From positions 48,504,254 to 48,568,253 of the forward strand of contig NC_085875.1 of assembly GCF_034702125.1 (NCBI RefSeq): a stretch of 64,000 bases of DNA. The letters run 5' to 3'. The DNA is from Engraulis encrasicolus. Its lineage: Eukaryota > Chordata > Actinopteri > Clupeiformes > Engraulidae. The translations under genes were made by a program, and so were the position numbers. Below the pieces are notes generated by a model. That model made no database searches. It was not told the origin of the DNA and saw only the letters and a program-made list of their open reading frames with translations. This document shows positions 11,300 to 45,650 of the stretch, in pieces. The first letter of the stretch is position 1; the number at the start of each line of letters is the position of its first letter.

Positions 11300-12380
11300 G
11301 CTTTTAGGTACTTAAGCTACTTTTTATACCTAATAATCCAATGCCTAATAACCCAACTCTAACGCTGGTTGCTTTTTCTTAATTCAGATAAACTATGAAC
11401 ATTGGTCATTTTGCAGCAACCTATTTATGTATTTATACTTTATACTTTATATATATATTCTATTCTATGGCCAGTGTGTTGGAGTTTTCACAGTGTTTCC
11501 TGATCAGCAACCTCCCGGGTCAATCAGCAACCTGCTAGGTCTGCATGTCATATTTAGGCTATATTATTTTTTACTCTGAAATCTCATACACGAGTATTGT
11601 GAAAACACAGTGATATGCTGAAGAGTTGAACCAATTTCTCTTTAGTATTTCGAAAATGAATCCAGGAGAGACAAGTTCACCAGTGTGCTGTCATGCGAAA
11701 GGTTATCTGACTTAAAATGAGAGGATTATTGGGGGGGGATTTCAGCTGCTCTCCAAATAGAGATGTCAAAGACAAAGCATCGGGTCTTTTTTTGTAATTA
11801 AAAAAATGCCACAGTTTCACTGTGTTTATTTTGCTTGCAGGGCTCAGTTCACAATGATGACACAACATGAGGTAGCCCTACAGTATTATTATTCTCATGA
11901 AAGTTATATGCAAATCACATGCCGCAGTTGATGACAGCAGGATAATGGCTACCGTCCATGTATACATTACCGCGAGCACGTCAGGCAATGGCACGCAGGC
12001 TACAGGAGGGATTTCAACATCGCCCTCAGGGTTGTCCCAGCCTCATCCTACTCCTCGTCCCAGCCTGTCTTTAGCGTTATAATAACAGGATGCAAGCCGT
12101 CATGAATGCTCACCGCATCAGACGTGTTCTTAAAGCACCAACACAAAGGGACTAAGGTTTTACCCCTCATGCTTACCTGTTCATGCCCCCAACCACAAGA
12201 CGCGAGCGAGCGTTGTCACAGGGGGCTATTATCTCAAACTGACATGTTGATCTAGGGGGGTTGTCTGCAGTGGTTGGAGGTCAATGCAGAAGGTAGTTTG
12301 GACATTTCCTGGGAGACAAAATGTGTATTATTTACGTTCGTGCTCAGCAAATGGCTTACATTTGAAACTTGAAGGTTTTT
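11300..12380. other. Intergenic, no gene seen
   Basis: No supported coding, RNA or mobile signal; short frames only. Confidence 0.5.
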
Positions 12381-12385
12381 TTTTA

Positions 12386-12406
12386 GGTGTGTGTGTGCGT
12401 GTGTGC

Positions 12407-12470
<64 letters not shown>

Positions 12471-12480
12471 GACAGAGACA
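12386..12480. repeat. Compound (GT)n/(GA)n microsatellite
   Basis: GTGTGTGCGTGTGTGCG passes into about 25 GA units, then GACA units. Confidence 0.95.
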
Positions 12481-12691
12481 TTTGACACAGGAGATGATCA
12501 AATCAATGTCTTATTTAAGTCATTTTCAAACATATTTTAGCTTTTATTGGTTTGGCATAATTGCAGTGCAACACATTTGTTCTCAAGATGTTATATTTAC
12601 AACAATATTGTGCATTCCTGTTACTTTCAGTTGGGCTGCCAATTTTAGGATTTTCTTTCATGACACATACAGTACATTTTTTCAAGCACAT

Positions 12692-12697
12692 TTTATT
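12692..12697 (-). promoter_or_regulatory. Candidate hhipl2 poly(A) signal (AATAAA)
   Basis: AATAAA on the minus strand about 450 bases beyond the hhipl2 stop codon. Plausible position only; not proven. Confidence 0.35.
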
Positions 12698-13149
12698 GCT
12701 TCACCACCGCCTGAGACTCCAAAATGAAGATTAGGAACCTTCTGCTTTCAGGCAAACTGAGAACCATGATACAGTACAGTACTGGGCATAAGCAGACTAT
12801 GACAGGTAATAGAATCAATACCTGCGCTTTCACGGGCCCTTTAAAACCGATTAAATGTGTAAACTTATTAAATATGCATAGTAAACATGTATTGTTTAAA
12901 CCCGTTTAAATGAAAGGTGTCTGTGTAAACGCGCCCAAAGAGTGGAGTGACTGTAAATGTCTGGAGTATTCCGGTTTCAATCAGACTAATATCAGTATTT
13001 GTTTTAAAAGAAGCTCTGGAATATTACACTACATCCACATGTGTGGAGGAGCGTTTCAGAATGAATAAAGGGTTTACATGACTCGTGCACAACCGAACAC
13101 TGCCAGTATTCCGTTTAGAATTTAAATATTCCCTGCATTTCCTTCACCT

Positions 13150-33401
<20,252 letters not shown>

Positions 33402-33861
33402 TTTGCTGTCTGCATAGACACACACCGGGTAAGATATACAAACCCCAGACATGTGTGTTTGCATGTGAGTGCGCGCGCTTGTCTCTCTGTGCCTATGTGG
33501 TGCGCACGAGCGCGTATGAAGCCTGAAGTGTGCGTGCGTGCGTGCGTGCGTAGCGTGACCTGTTAACTTCGGAGACTAGGATAAAAAGGGGATAACGATA
33601 ACCCAAAGCTATTGCACCGTGGTATTTTTTGTACTTTCAGTAGTACTTACAAAACCCAGAAGTAAAGCTGAAACAGTCAACAAAATAAGTGCTACAGTAT
33701 TAGAGTTTATTTTATTCAGTATTTTATTTTATTAATTTATTAAGTTTATTTGTCAGGCACAATTAACTTAACATTGTTGCAATTGCAATCATGGCATGGC
33801 AAGGCCATGGCAAAGCTTGTGTATATATACCATGTACTATATACATGTATATGTATAGGCC

Positions 33862-33924
<63 letters not shown>

Positions 33925-33960
33925 CAGTATATGTATATATGTATATGTATACATAGATTA
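33862..33960. repeat. (TATATG)n microsatellite
   Basis: Hexamer TATATG repeated about 14 times, then degenerate. Confidence 0.95.
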
Positions 33961-34909
33961 TATGTATACAGTATATGTATGGTGAGATTTTAAGAAACTT
34001 AAATATGTGTGACTTTAAAACGTGCCCAGTGTGTCTTAAATAGTGAGAGTAAGACCTAAGAAGACAAGACTATAAATCTAACATGATCCTATATTGTTAA
34101 CAGATGAAAGCAGCACTTTCAGATGTTAAGTGGCATTTGACCAGATGGCGTGTATGGATCATGTCCAATTGGGCTAGTCATGACTCTAGAGTCAGCGCAT
34201 TCTCATGAGTAATGCCAGAAATGACTTTTGAAAAATTCAGTCTGGCTCAGTCAGTATTTGTGATGACGTCTATACGCAGTTGTTTGTCTCCGCACATCCA
34301 GCTCATTGTGGCGATGCAGTCTGCTCAGCAGAATTACCACCAGGGGTTTAACGCTCATATGATGAACTGTCATAAATGCAAAACAGATTTCATGCTCACG
34401 TCATTTTTAATTATTACATTATTTGGGTTTCACACGTATTGTGTAACAGCAACTGATCAGTGAGAGCAGTGACAGTGATCAGTGACAGTCTCCATGGCAT
34501 AGGAAAATGGCTGACAACCTTTTTTGAACAAACACCCCCTTGACCTCATCATAAACCTTCCAACGCCCCCTTGATCTAATCATAAGCCTACCAACGCCTC
34601 CCTTGGCATTTAAAAAAAAAAGCCTATTGCCCCCCAATGGCAACCGAGCCCTGGAGAGCCACCATTGAGAAACGCTAGCACGGACTTAGGCTGCCTAAGG
34701 GTTCCCGATACCAAAGGGACGTTGAACTTGCGTTAATTATCACAAAACAACACCGTTGATTCAATGTCCCTTTACTATCACGGGTATCTCTGGTGTTATC
34801 AAGACAATCTATCAGGAAAGCAAAAGTGAAAGCCCACCTGGGAAACTCCAAATCCCATTGTTATTGTGACACAGCACGCCACAGCACACAAGTGCACACA
34901 ATTCAATTG

Positions 34910-35115
34910 CATTTATGCCTCACCCGTGCAAGGGGGCAGCCCCCAATGACACCCGAGGGGAGCAGTGCGGCAGGACAGTACCATGCTCAGGGTACCTCAG
35001 TCATGGAGGAGCATTGGAGAGAGCACTGGTTAATTACTCCCCCCACCAACCTGGCGTGTCGGGAGACAAACCGGCAACCTTTGGCCTACAAGTCTGATGC
35101 ACTAACCGCTTACCC
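34910..35115. mobile_element. SINE-like repeat related to 27655
   Basis: GCATTTATGCCTCACCCGTG, GCTCAGGGTACCTCAGTCAT and GACAAACCGGCAACCTTTGG resemble the body and GAACCTGCAACC end of the 27655 family. Confidence 0.45.
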
Positions 35116-35275
35116 ATGACTGTGTCTTGGGCTCTCAGACGACCTGGCTGTGCTTCACAATTTATTTCAGCGTACACGTGTATTGAATTCCATCTCACTC
35201 AGCACTTCACACTCAGCAGTTTGGATAATTACACTTCCAACATCTTTGGCAACGGAAGAGGGAAACCACTTACAC

Positions 35276-35501
35276 CAGCGGTTTTCAACCTTGGGGTCAG
35301 GACCCCATATGGGGTCGCCTGAAATGTCTAATAACATTAATTCATTTATATTCTGGTTGAAATTCCACATACAATCTTGTATCTTTTCAGAAATGTCTAC
35401 ATGTTTAACAGCCTACAAGTTAGCTTTTAGCTAAGTCTCTTTTTTAAAAGTCACGTGTATAGGGTCTGGGGTCCCGGGTCAAAACAGATTGGGAACCACT
35501 G
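35276..35501. mobile_element. hAT-like MITE with near-perfect 8-base target duplication
   Basis: CAGCGGTTTTCAACC at left, GGGAACCACTG at right. The flanks ACTTACAC and GCTTACAC are an 8-base duplication with one mismatch. Confidence 0.75.
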
Positions 35502-36285
35502 GCTTACACCAAGTCCAATTCCAGGAACACATCTGTCCAGAGATACAGGGGCCCTTTTCTGCACTTCAAAGTACACAGAAAGACTGTATTCACCTGCTGG
35601 ACCCACACCTGCATTGATGACTGGCACTGGGCCTGTGTGATTCAGGCTGAGCGCCCCAAAGGTCAGGTCTGACTGATGAGTGATAAGCCACCTGATGGCG
35701 CTAGCGTTTCCTTTGCTGCCAGGGATGTTGCAAGGTATTTGGGGGTTCTTGGCAAAGAGGGACTTGGGGCCCCTGTTCTTCTCTTCAGACTATTGGGGAG
35801 GGGTATCTGCAGTGCTTGAAGTGGGGGGAACTCAGTGGAACCCAGCTCCCCATACCTCATAATTTTGATCATCAGCGTTCCGGCAGAACTTATCTCGTGC
35901 GCCGCATTTTACAAGTGGTGAGACTGTCGGAAAATCAGGGTTCCTGAATTTCTTTTTGGATGGTATATGCGGACGATTGGGGTTCCTGCACTTTTTTCCA
36001 CTTCAAGCACTGGGTATCTGTATCATTGCACGTTTCGGTCATTGAATATAGGGAGGCGTTATACCTAACTGGTCTTCACCTGGAGGCCCCCTTTCAGTTG
36101 GAGACCCTGGGCAATTAGCCTGGTTTTTACCACACCGCATTAATTACTTCGTAATTCATTTTAGGTCTGGCTCCTTGGTGCCCTGGAGAACGTATGAAGG
36201 AAGACTGAGCTCAGCTCTGGTTTGAAATGAGCTTATTGGCCAGTAACACAGGCCATCTGAAAAACGACTGAAAATCCTCCCCAGA

Positions 36286-36420
36286 GAAGCGTCAAGGTCA
36301 AGGTCAAGGTAAACTTTATTATCCCTCAGGGGGAAACTCAAGTGGTCAACATTTCACATCTCCTCAGGACATACTACAAGACATAGACAGTAGACTCTGG
36401 ACATACCACATTAAAATAAA
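36286..36420. mobile_element. LINE 3'-end-like fragment
   Basis: TCAAGGTCAAGGTCAAGG then AAACTTTATTATCCCTCAGG, a form common at non-LTR element ends in fish. Confidence 0.45.
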
Positions 36421-36813
36421 TAAGGGATAAGAACATTTGATGCAAAATGAAATAACAATAACAATAGGTAAAACAAAAAGTAAAGACTTCCGCAGCTACC
36501 GCTGGACACACTTCTCTTCCTCTGCTGGTCTTCTTGAGCCCCCACAATGAGAATTCTCTGCAGGTGCACGTGTGTTGCTGCACACCATGCTCACTCCATG
36601 TGCGCATGACAAAAAAACAGGGGGTACAAGGGGGTCAAACAGGGGGGTAAAGGGTGACAGTCACCAGGTCCCCATGTATATAGAGGGTCCACACAGTCTC
36701 TGATTTATGTAGATATATGGCTGGGAGGGGGTCCATTGGAACTGATTGTGCAATAGTAGCACAATTTGCTACTACGCCCCTGTCCTCTTTCACCTCTCAT
36801 TGCAATTTAATCT

Positions 36814-36955
36814 GTTAAGACACGCCCCCCCTGTTATAAATTTTCTGTCACAAAAATAGCAATAACCAAGTCTTGGTGTGTTACAAAAGGCCCTGTGCAT
36901 AGAAGTGTAGTACTATGGTAATTGAGTCTTTTCAACAACTATTACAGTTTTCCAC
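36814..36955. mobile_element. Copy of a six-member interspersed repeat
   Basis: TTAAGACACGCC, GTTATAAATTTTCTGTCAC, AACCAAGTCTTGGTG and AAAGGCCCTGTG match the other copies. Confidence 0.6.
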
Positions 36956-37742
36956 TGGCAGAGCGCCGTACATTTTGGGGCTACGTAAAAAACAAGTAAA
37001 CAGAAAAGATCCGCAAGAACAACTGCCCTCCAGACATTCATGCCGCAGTGAAAAGCATTCAATTCATTGACAAACCACGCTAACCCATTGTGAAGATGAA
37101 GACAAAGCATACGCACTGACGACAGACAGATCAAATCCAATCTGCCTGTCAAAGATGGCAGCGGTGCCAAACATGCCCATGTCTGGCACAGTGCCACGGT
37201 GCTGCGTGGTGGGTCATGCCCATGTCTATGGCAGTTAAAAAGAGAAAAAGTTCCCACTTATTTTTCGTTCACCCGAAACGTCACGGAAAAATAAAAAATG
37301 AGTTTTGAAGCAGACCTTTGAAGCGGACTTACTCTCTCCACAGGACTGTTCATGATTTTTGGACTGGCCTGACCCTCAATGGTATCAGTCCACATGCCGC
37401 TTCAGAGGCCAGTCCAAAACAGTGAGATGTCATAAGTGTTTTGGCTGTTGCAGTCAATATGGCTCATATTACATTACCTTAATGTTATCATATGCTTCAT
37501 TGTCTCTCTGGATGCCTGTGAACTAGTCTCCGCTGAAAATGCCACCCTGAGCCAGAGGCATGACATATGAACAGGGCCACAGCTTTGGTTATCAAGCCAA
37601 TCGCACCAAGTCCACACGGGTCAAGTTATAACATCATATTTAAACACAGTTCTTCATTTCATCCACTTTTCATTTTGGTGCAATGAAAATGGCCGTTTTT
37701 GATGCAGTGGGTTTTCGTCAAAATCACATACTAAAATCTCAT

Positions 37743-38121
<379 letters not shown>

Positions 38122-38589
38122 GTGTGTTAAACATTCATGATGAACATTTGCATATTTCACAGGAGATGCTGTTTTTGACTTGGGGAAGTCAAGAAAACAA
38201 TGTTGACAGTTTAATAAGCACTTTGAGAGCAGTTGGCAATAAACATTATTCTCACATTTATAAAAGAGCCAAAAAGCAAGAAAAGCAAGAACACGGACTG
38301 TGTTTTCACGGAAACATTTTTGTGCCACTATAGACCATAAAACACGACATGATTTATGACCCTTTCAAAATAAAATAAAAACAAAGAGAATGGAGTCTAT
38401 GTTCATAAATACTACCATTTCAGACAGACTCAGTAAGGCACAGAAGAACAACTTGACATAGCAACACCTTTCGCATCCTAGGATAGCTGCCTTGTATTAC
38501 CTAGGACCTTGGACATTTTTTACTGCACTGAGAGACTCTTAACACAGGACGAAGACCCAGGATTTATTTTTATTTTATTATTTTTTTTG

Positions 38590-38760
38590 GGGGGGGGATT
38601 GCTGTACTCAAGTGGGTGCTATATGTTAACTGTAGTGCTATAATGTGTATAAGGTCTTTGTGTATGTTTTGTATTTGTGCTGTAAGTAAGATGATAGACA
38701 CCTTAATTTCCTTCGGGATTAATGCAAGTACTATACTAACTCTACTACTCTACTCTACGT
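38590..38760 (+). mobile_element. LINE 3'-tail-like repeat
   Basis: GATTGCTGTACTCAAGTGGG, GTCTTTGTGTATGTTTTGTA and TAATTTCCTTCGGGATTAAT. The same text, inverted, is at 51593-51765 and around 53276-54395. Confidence 0.6.
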
Positions 38761-38809
38761 TATCCAGAAAGCCATCCACTATGAATCCCCCTCAGGACAG
38801 TTGTTGGGT

Positions 38810-38933
38810 AAATGTACCATCTTCTTTTCCCATATATTCTTGGGGCCATGACCAGGACAGCCTGACCATAGAAGACAGAATGAACTGAGTGGGCAACACA
38901 GCTCCTGACAGGCAGGACTGGATCACCCCCCCC

Positions 38934-38968
<35 letters not shown>

Positions 38969-39290
38969 TTTATTGAGAATATCATGTCTATCAACTGTAC
39001 TCAACGCGACATATTCATTTTCCAGAATCATATCGCTTCACAATTCTGCCATTTTTCATTTACAGCCAATCCGGGGACCCCTCTGCGTTAATCCTGACAG
39101 ACACATTCCAGTGCCGAGAACAAGAACTTCTGCTCTTTGCTTTGTGGAATTAGGAATAGTACCAGTACATTTTACCATCTCCTTTTCTGGCATATTTCCT
39201 GGGGTCATGACCAAGACAGAGCAGACAGAATGGATTGCGTGGGCAACACAGTTCCTGACAGTGACAGACACATTCCAGTGCTGAGAAGAA
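38810..39290. repeat. Direct duplication of ~120 bases, ~355 bases apart
   Basis: CTTGGGGCCATGACCAGGAC...GGGCAACACAGCTCCTGACA at 38840-38915 recurs at 39195-39265 with changes. CAGACACATTCCAGTGC also occurs at both 39100 and 39265. Confidence 0.7.
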
Positions 39291-39429
39291 GAAGACCTCA
39301 GTCATGCCTCAGCTCAGCGACCTCCACCTGACCTTGCAGGTGAGAGAGGCGAACTGGACAGACAAGCTCCAGAGAAGGGTAGAGAGAATCCTCTCCCTTT
39401 GCCTTCCGGCTGCTCTCTTAACACAGGTC

Positions 39430-39600
39430 AGTTTGTTAAGACACAGTGTTATAAATTTGCTCTCACCAGAATGGCAATGACAAAGTCATAGTGCATTGAT
39501 AAAAGGCCCTGTGTTATGTCATAGTATTGTACTATGTTAGTTAAATTGTAGTAATGACTAGTAACTAGTGACATAGTAATGACTATTACAGCATACACTG
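39430..39600. mobile_element. Copy of a six-member interspersed repeat
   Basis: GTTAAGACACAGTGTTATAA, CCAGAATGGCAATGAC and AAAAGGCCCTGTGTTATGTC match the family. Confidence 0.6.
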
Positions 39601-40073
39601 TGGAGGTATGACGTGCATCTACAGCACCTCACCTCATCTGGCTGAGGATTATTATGGTATAGGGCTCTACATTCAGGGCTCTAAATGAACACCAGTCAAG
39701 CCGGCCAAATGCTGGGGGAAATTCAGGCTGATTGGTAGAAAAGAAAACGTACTTACTTTAGTTTTATAGGTATCGTTGCATTATATTATGTTTATTAGAA
39801 TCAGCTGGGCAACATGGACAAACTTGGTCAAACAGTAGCCTACTTCTTGGTTCTGAAACTTTGCATAACTGTTTCAGTGCACCATCCCAATATATTTTTT
39901 TCAGAGACTGTTGTAGGACTGCAGGTTACAAAGCTGGATCTGCAGCTGCAGTGTGGGGTTGAGGGGGGCGGGGGGGGTGTCAAGGGTTCAATACCCCTCA
40001 TTGACAGGTTTGGCTGGAGTAAATAATAACCACTGACCTCTACCTGGATACAGGGCTGGACTGGCCGTAAGCA

Positions 40074-40340
40074 GGGCCGGATTAATGCACAGGCTAGATA
40101 TGGCTGCAGCCTAGGGGCCCCCACCTGCCAGGGCCCCCCACCCCCAAAACTGACAAATTGCAGAATTCTGATAAGCTGCAAAATTGAAAAAGGCATCTGT
40201 CATGTTGATTACAGTTGGTAAATATGTTATCCTTCATTCCTAGCTCATAATTATGACACTGTCTATGTCAATTTGCCTTCCAGGGGGGGGCACAGCAACC
40301 TGTAGCCTAGGGGCCCCAGACCATCTTAATCTGGCCCTGG
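40074..40340. mobile_element. MITE with GGGCCGGATTAA ends
   Basis: CAGGGCCGGATTAATG at left and CATCTTAATCTGGCCCTG at right are inverted. CAGCCTAGGGGCCCC/AGCCTAGGGGCCCC is repeated near both ends. Confidence 0.65.
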
Positions 40341-40945
40341 CCATAGGACATACCATAAGGATTTGCCTGGTGGACTGCTGATGATTTTGGCCTGGTCCTC
40401 CTCTTAATGCAATGTCATCCGTCCTCATGCTGCCACAGCAAACCTCTCCGAGTCAGATTGAAGCATTCATTATGGCTGTTGTGGTCATAATAGATAACAA
40501 AACAAAGGTGTCACAGGGTTCATTGTCTCTGACAATGGCTGGGGGACAATTCTTGGCTGCAAATGCCCGGCATGATTTTTTTTTTCTCACCCAGTCGAGC
40601 CCTGAATGTGTAGTTTTTAGTTTTTAGTCAATTACTTTAAAGGGGGATCTGGTTGAGGTGTTTGGAGACTTGGAGAATTGTGTTGCAATTATGTTAGCTG
40701 TCAGTTGTTATAATAGATATCTATCCATATGCATTTCCCCATTTTTTTAAGTATGAAAGTTTTCTAAATTTTAATTCAGGCGTTTTTGGCAGTGTTTGGA
40801 ATCATTCTGTCAATGAAGAAAGCTATGGGGTTTTGCAGGTCTGCCAACTGTCATGTAGTGAGTTGAAGAGGTTAGTTGACAAAGGTTAGTTTTGCATACT
40901 CATGCAGAGCAATATTTCTCACACTGTCAAAATAATGACACCCCC

Positions 40946-40946
<1 letters not shown>

Positions 40947-41031
<85 letters not shown>

Positions 41032-41115
41032 CATCCCAAAGGAATGAACATCTTCCACAATGTGCCTCACGTGCACACACACACACAGACACACACACAG
41101 ACACACACACACACA

Positions 41116-41147
<32 letters not shown>

Positions 41148-41185
41148 CACACGCACGCACGCACGCACACGCACACACACACACC
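40947..41185. repeat. Two CA/CG-rich microsatellites with a short spacer
   Basis: (CA)n at 40949-41029, then after about 45 bases a CACAGA/(CACG)n/CA compound array to 41185. Confidence 0.95.
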
Positions 41186-41483
41186 TCACCTGCCAGAATG
41201 TTCGACACATCCGCCCTGTCTGTCAGATGATAGACTCAACACCCACTGGCCTCTTTCTCTTCCCTGAAGTCAGGATGAATCCTACCCCTTCACTCTTTAT
41301 TCCTCTGGCAAAGCAGCTTCTTCTGTCAAAACAGAAGCGTTGTGTGTTTTGTGATCAACGGCTTGCAGATACTGTGAAGACGTGTGTTTTCCAATTGATG
41401 ATTTTCAAAGACTTATATGCTAATCTGCTTAGAATGTAACCATTTATTTATACACATTGTATATTTATATACATATATTCCGG

Positions 41484-41643
41484 ACCCTACATACTTTTTC
41501 AACACCAGCTAATGGCTAGTATATGCACACACTCAATAATGGGCCAAAGTGTCTGGTAAGTTTAGTCTTTTTAGTCTTTTCTACCAGCTAAACTGAAATT
41601 TCACCAGCATTAGGCCAGTTGGCTGGTCTTAATTTAGAGCCCT
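41484..41643. mobile_element. CAGGGCTCTAAATTAAC-family MITE, diverged copy
   Basis: ACCAGCTAATGGCTAGTATA, AATGGGCCAAAGTG.CTGGTAAG and the right end TCTTAATTTAGAGCCCTG. Confidence 0.6.
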
Positions 41644-42397
41644 GCATATATTTGTTCCCAATCTAAAGCTATAATGCAGGTCAGGGTGTCAAACTCAAAT
41701 TGACCGAGGGCCAAAATCTAAATCTGTCTTAATGCATTAATACATTTATGGTGAATGTAGGCCAACTGTAATACTCATTTGAAATGATCTTGTAGGCCAA
41801 ATAAAATGGCTCTGTGGTGCGAATTTGGCCTCCGGGCTTGAGTTTGGCATGCCTGCCATAATGTATCGTATTTGATTGACCCTGTGGAGCAGCCTTGTCA
41901 GGTTGGTTTGCCTTTCGGTGCACTCATGTCTTCAGACTGTGTCCGTGTTCTGAATCAACAAGCTGGTTTCTTTGTCAACGCTTTCAACAACTTTATACGT
42001 GATTCTGCGTAATTACCTGTGTTATGAATAATGTCAACATGCAGCATGAGCATTTCTGTCCAGACAGTGAAGAATATGGAGGAAAGTCAATGCACTTTAT
42101 TCAAGTGAATGCAAAGAAAGTAGGCACTTATTCAGCTTGTTATTTTTTTAATTCACATTTTCAAAAGGGGTCTCTATCAACATGGCAACAGCAACGAGAC
42201 TGTACATGTGTGTGGAGTTTTACAGTTTCCATTTGGGTGCAGTTAAGGAAACTTGGCAATGACTTCCACTTAACACCCATTCAGAGATCCAGATTATGTA
42301 GATTGTATTTTACACAAACAATTGCAAATGTCATGCATAAATGGCCAATATATTATATCCTTGTAAAAGGTGATGACATTTGACTGGTATGTTGGCA

Positions 42398-42612
42398 TAG
42401 AGCAGTTCTCAACCTTTTTTGAACAAACGCCCCCTCGACCTCATCACAAGTCTGTCAACACCCTCCTTAGTATTAAAACATTTCAATGGACGAATGCCCC
42501 CAATGACAACTGAACACTGTCCACCTCTCAACGGTATCCTCTTCAACGCCCCATAGGGCTCCCCAACGCCCCCTGGCGGGCAGTGCCGCCCCCGTTTAGA
42601 AACACTAGCATA
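42398..42612. mobile_element. hAT-like MITE
   Basis: GCAGTTCTCAACCTTTTTTG at left, CCGTTTAGAAACACTAGC at right; body CGCCCCCTCGACCTCATC. Related fragments at 34505-34680 and 7735-7880. Confidence 0.6.
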
Positions 42613-42916
42613 GAGGGTATTAAAGTTGTGGTTGTATATGACACACTCACTGTGTCTGCTGTGCCTTAGGCAAAACCTGAGATGTCAGAATTATGGAATG
42701 TTACCATTCTGTAATTTAATAGGGAAACGAAAAAAAGAGGACGTGTGTCAAAACCAAAAACATGCCATTTGCATTTTAGCTTATAATGACAGAGCACTAC
42801 TAGTGCGCTTTACATATAAGCCAGACATTTCAAACTTTTCACTTCGAAATCCTAATGTCTTACTCACATGCGAGCAGACATATTGCCCTGTACAAGCACA
42901 ATGAATGAATGTCTGT

Positions 42917-43065
42917 TAACCCTTTCAGGCACAGTGTTGTAAATGTGTTGATACCAGAATGGCAATGACCAAGTCATAGTGCATTACTTAAGGCCCTGTG
43001 TTATGTCATTGTAGAGTAGTACTGTGATAGTTACCTTTTCAATGACTATCACAGCATTCCACAAG
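42917..43065. mobile_element. Copy of a six-member interspersed repeat
   Basis: TTAACCCTTTCAGGCACAGT then GAATGGCAATGACCAAGTCA and GGCCCTGTGTTATGTCATTG. Confidence 0.6.
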
Positions 43066-43069
43066 CACA

Positions 43070-43430
43070 GGGGTGGACAATTATTTTGGCCCAAGAGCCA
43101 CATTGGGTATAGAATAGTAACCAATGGGTCGCAGGCGAATGACCTGTGCCCATAATAAGAAATAGTGTACGTACGCTGACATAACTTGTCAGCTTTGCCA
43201 TTCCTGCACATTATAACTAAATGTATTTAGACGTAGTCTATTTACTGTACTATGTTAATATTACGGTGGCAAGACCCCTGTTTAGGTAGCCATTTTAAGA
43301 ATATTGAGGGACCATATGAAATTTGGATTTAAAAGTTGTCTTTCTTGTGAAGGCTCTGCGGGCCACATGAAATGGCTCAGCGGGCGGCATGTGACCCCCG
43401 GGCCTGAGTTTGCCCACGTCTGCACTAGCA
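43070..43430. mobile_element. hAT-like repeat
   Basis: CAGGGGTGGACAATTATTTT at left and GGGCCTGAGTTTGCCCACGT at right are partly inverted. Confidence 0.5.
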
Positions 43431-43539
43431 GAATTCCACTTGACTTGACAGAACCGTGTGCATTATGGGGTTACCTTGATAATGGTAATCAGCAATAAGG
43501 CAGTCAGAGGAAGGTCTCTTGTGATCGTAGCCCCATAAT

Positions 43540-43690
43540 GCACCAGTGAAACGCTGTAATTGTCATTGAAAATTTAACTACCATAGTACTACACTGCTAT
43601 GACATAAAATAGGGCCTTTATTAATGCACCATGACTTGGTCATTGCCATTCTGGCAACAACAGATTCATAACACTGTGTCTTAACAGGCT
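43540..43690 (-). mobile_element. Inverted copy of the six-member repeat
   Basis: ATGACTTGGTCATTGCCATT and ACACTGTGTCTTAACAGG read the family on the minus strand. Confidence 0.6.
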
Positions 43691-43853
43691 GAAGTACAGT
43701 CTTAAAGCTTGATGCTGGGCCTGTATTTTATTATACAGTAGTTCTGGATCCCTACCAGTGTTGCCAGATGGAGACTGTACCCAAAACCTCAAAAGTATTG
43801 TTTTTGGTGGCTTTTGTATTATCGTAGACAAACCAAATGGTTCTGTTAAGGCA

Positions 43854-44165
43854 CTGGCGGGGAACCTTTTTATTCGAGGGACCACTTCAAATTCATCCGG
43901 GGCCGTAAAAGTCCTCCAAGGGCCGTACTTTGAACACAAACCAGGATTTCCCCCTGCACTTTAGGCCTATATTGAAGGCAGTGAGCCACATTTAAAAAGC
44001 CCCTCGTCCCAGCCAAGGAATATAAATGTATTTTCTAAGATTCCATTACAGAAATATGTAATATTTCATGTGAAGCTGCATAACATTGAAAGTACATTAT
44101 GGGGCAGACAAAATGGCTTAAAGGGCCGCAAACGGCCCTCGAGACATAGGTTCCCTACCCCTGTT
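43854..44165. mobile_element. hAT-like MITE with TTAAGGCA flanks
   Basis: CTGGCGGGGAACCTTTTTAT at left, GGTTCCCTACCCCTG at right. TTAAGGCA at 43846-43853 and 44166-44173 is a perfect 8-base direct repeat. Confidence 0.7.
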
Positions 44166-44174
44166 TTAAGGCAA

Positions 44175-45650
44175 TTTAATAAACTGAATGACAACTCTGA
44201 AATGAAATGTGTAGTGTATATGGGGCAATGACAAGTGATTTTACCTTACGACCAGACTGCAATCGTCGCAAGAAAATCAAAACTGTTTGAAATCCTGTTC
44301 ACCCTTTGTGAGTGAATCACACAGTTAAAGCAGTGCTACGATCCGATATGACATTAACCTGAAGCTACTGCGACCCCAAACAAGATGGCTCAATACTGTA
44401 AACATCAAGCCCACCACAAGATTGCTTAATCCCAAACTGACAACAGAATTGTTGGTTGATTGAGGAGGGATTTTCCTGTGGTATTCAGAGGCAGCCAACA
44501 CTGTCAAATGCTGTCCTTTGATCTCCAACAAAAGAGGTTCTGTAATACTGTAAGTTGCAGGGTCCTCGTCCTCGGGGCTATGGATATAAAGCCTTTATCA
44601 AAACACACTGAGAAAAGTGACACTTTCCTGATCCGTTTCAATTGAGAAGCTTATGGTTGACAACTCTGCATTCAAGCAAACAAAGGCCTTCCATTGGGAA
44701 CATTTTGGAAACAACTAGCCTAAGATATTTTCTTACGTATATCTGATGTCAAAGTCTGAAGTAATATTCTTTTAGGACTGTCTGGTATTAACATTTATAA
44801 CAAACTATAAAACCTTTTTAGTAAAGATAAATGTTTTGCATCTCAAACAGCATTGTCATTTTTGCAGTGTGGCATCAATTTGTCTGGTTCCTTCAGATAT
44901 GACATCACCATGACCATGGAAGAGCCGAGTATCCTGGCAGCACTTTAAAGCACTGACAACCATTTCAGAGAAATGTCACCATAAAACATATTTAATGATT
45001 TGTTGAGTGAATACAAGGAATGACAATGAGTAAAGGCTATTGCAAAAAAACTCCAAGGAAGCAAGGGAGACATGAAGCATACTAAGAAAAAAAACACAAC
45101 GCTGTTTTTTCATCCCATGTCAACTCTTTTGTTATAGTACACTTGAAGACAATGTTTCCGTCTGAATGTTTGAAGAACAGGTAGCCTATTTAATTTGGAG
45201 GTCTGAACATTAGTTACACCAGTTATTACTAATGGGCATACACTGTAAGAGTAGCCTACTTCTACGTTTACTTTATAGTCTTCATAATGGAAAAAAGATA
45301 ATTAATTGAACTTAATTTAATGGCCTTGAAAAGATGATAAGCAGTGCCTTTATAGGCCTATCGTGCCTTCATAAGTCTATTTGAAAAGACTGGAATTTCT
45401 GGTCTATCTAAAATCTAACATTTATTTAAAAGGCTAACTTCATGCCTTTTCTATGGGTAAGAGAAACTTTCAGAGCTAATTTTTCAGTTTTTTACTTTAA
45501 GAAGTGAACACATTCAAAAGGCCACAAATTAATCATCTTCTTGTATTATTTTTTGTGGTATTCACTATGATCGGTCTCACAACTTAGGGCCCCTAAAGAG
45601 GGCACATTTGGTGGGGCCCTAGGAAATTTCATGACCAGCTCTATCTAGTG
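44175..45650. other. Intergenic, no gene seen
   Basis: No coding family, RNA gene or clear element recognised between the hAT-like MITEs. Confidence 0.5.
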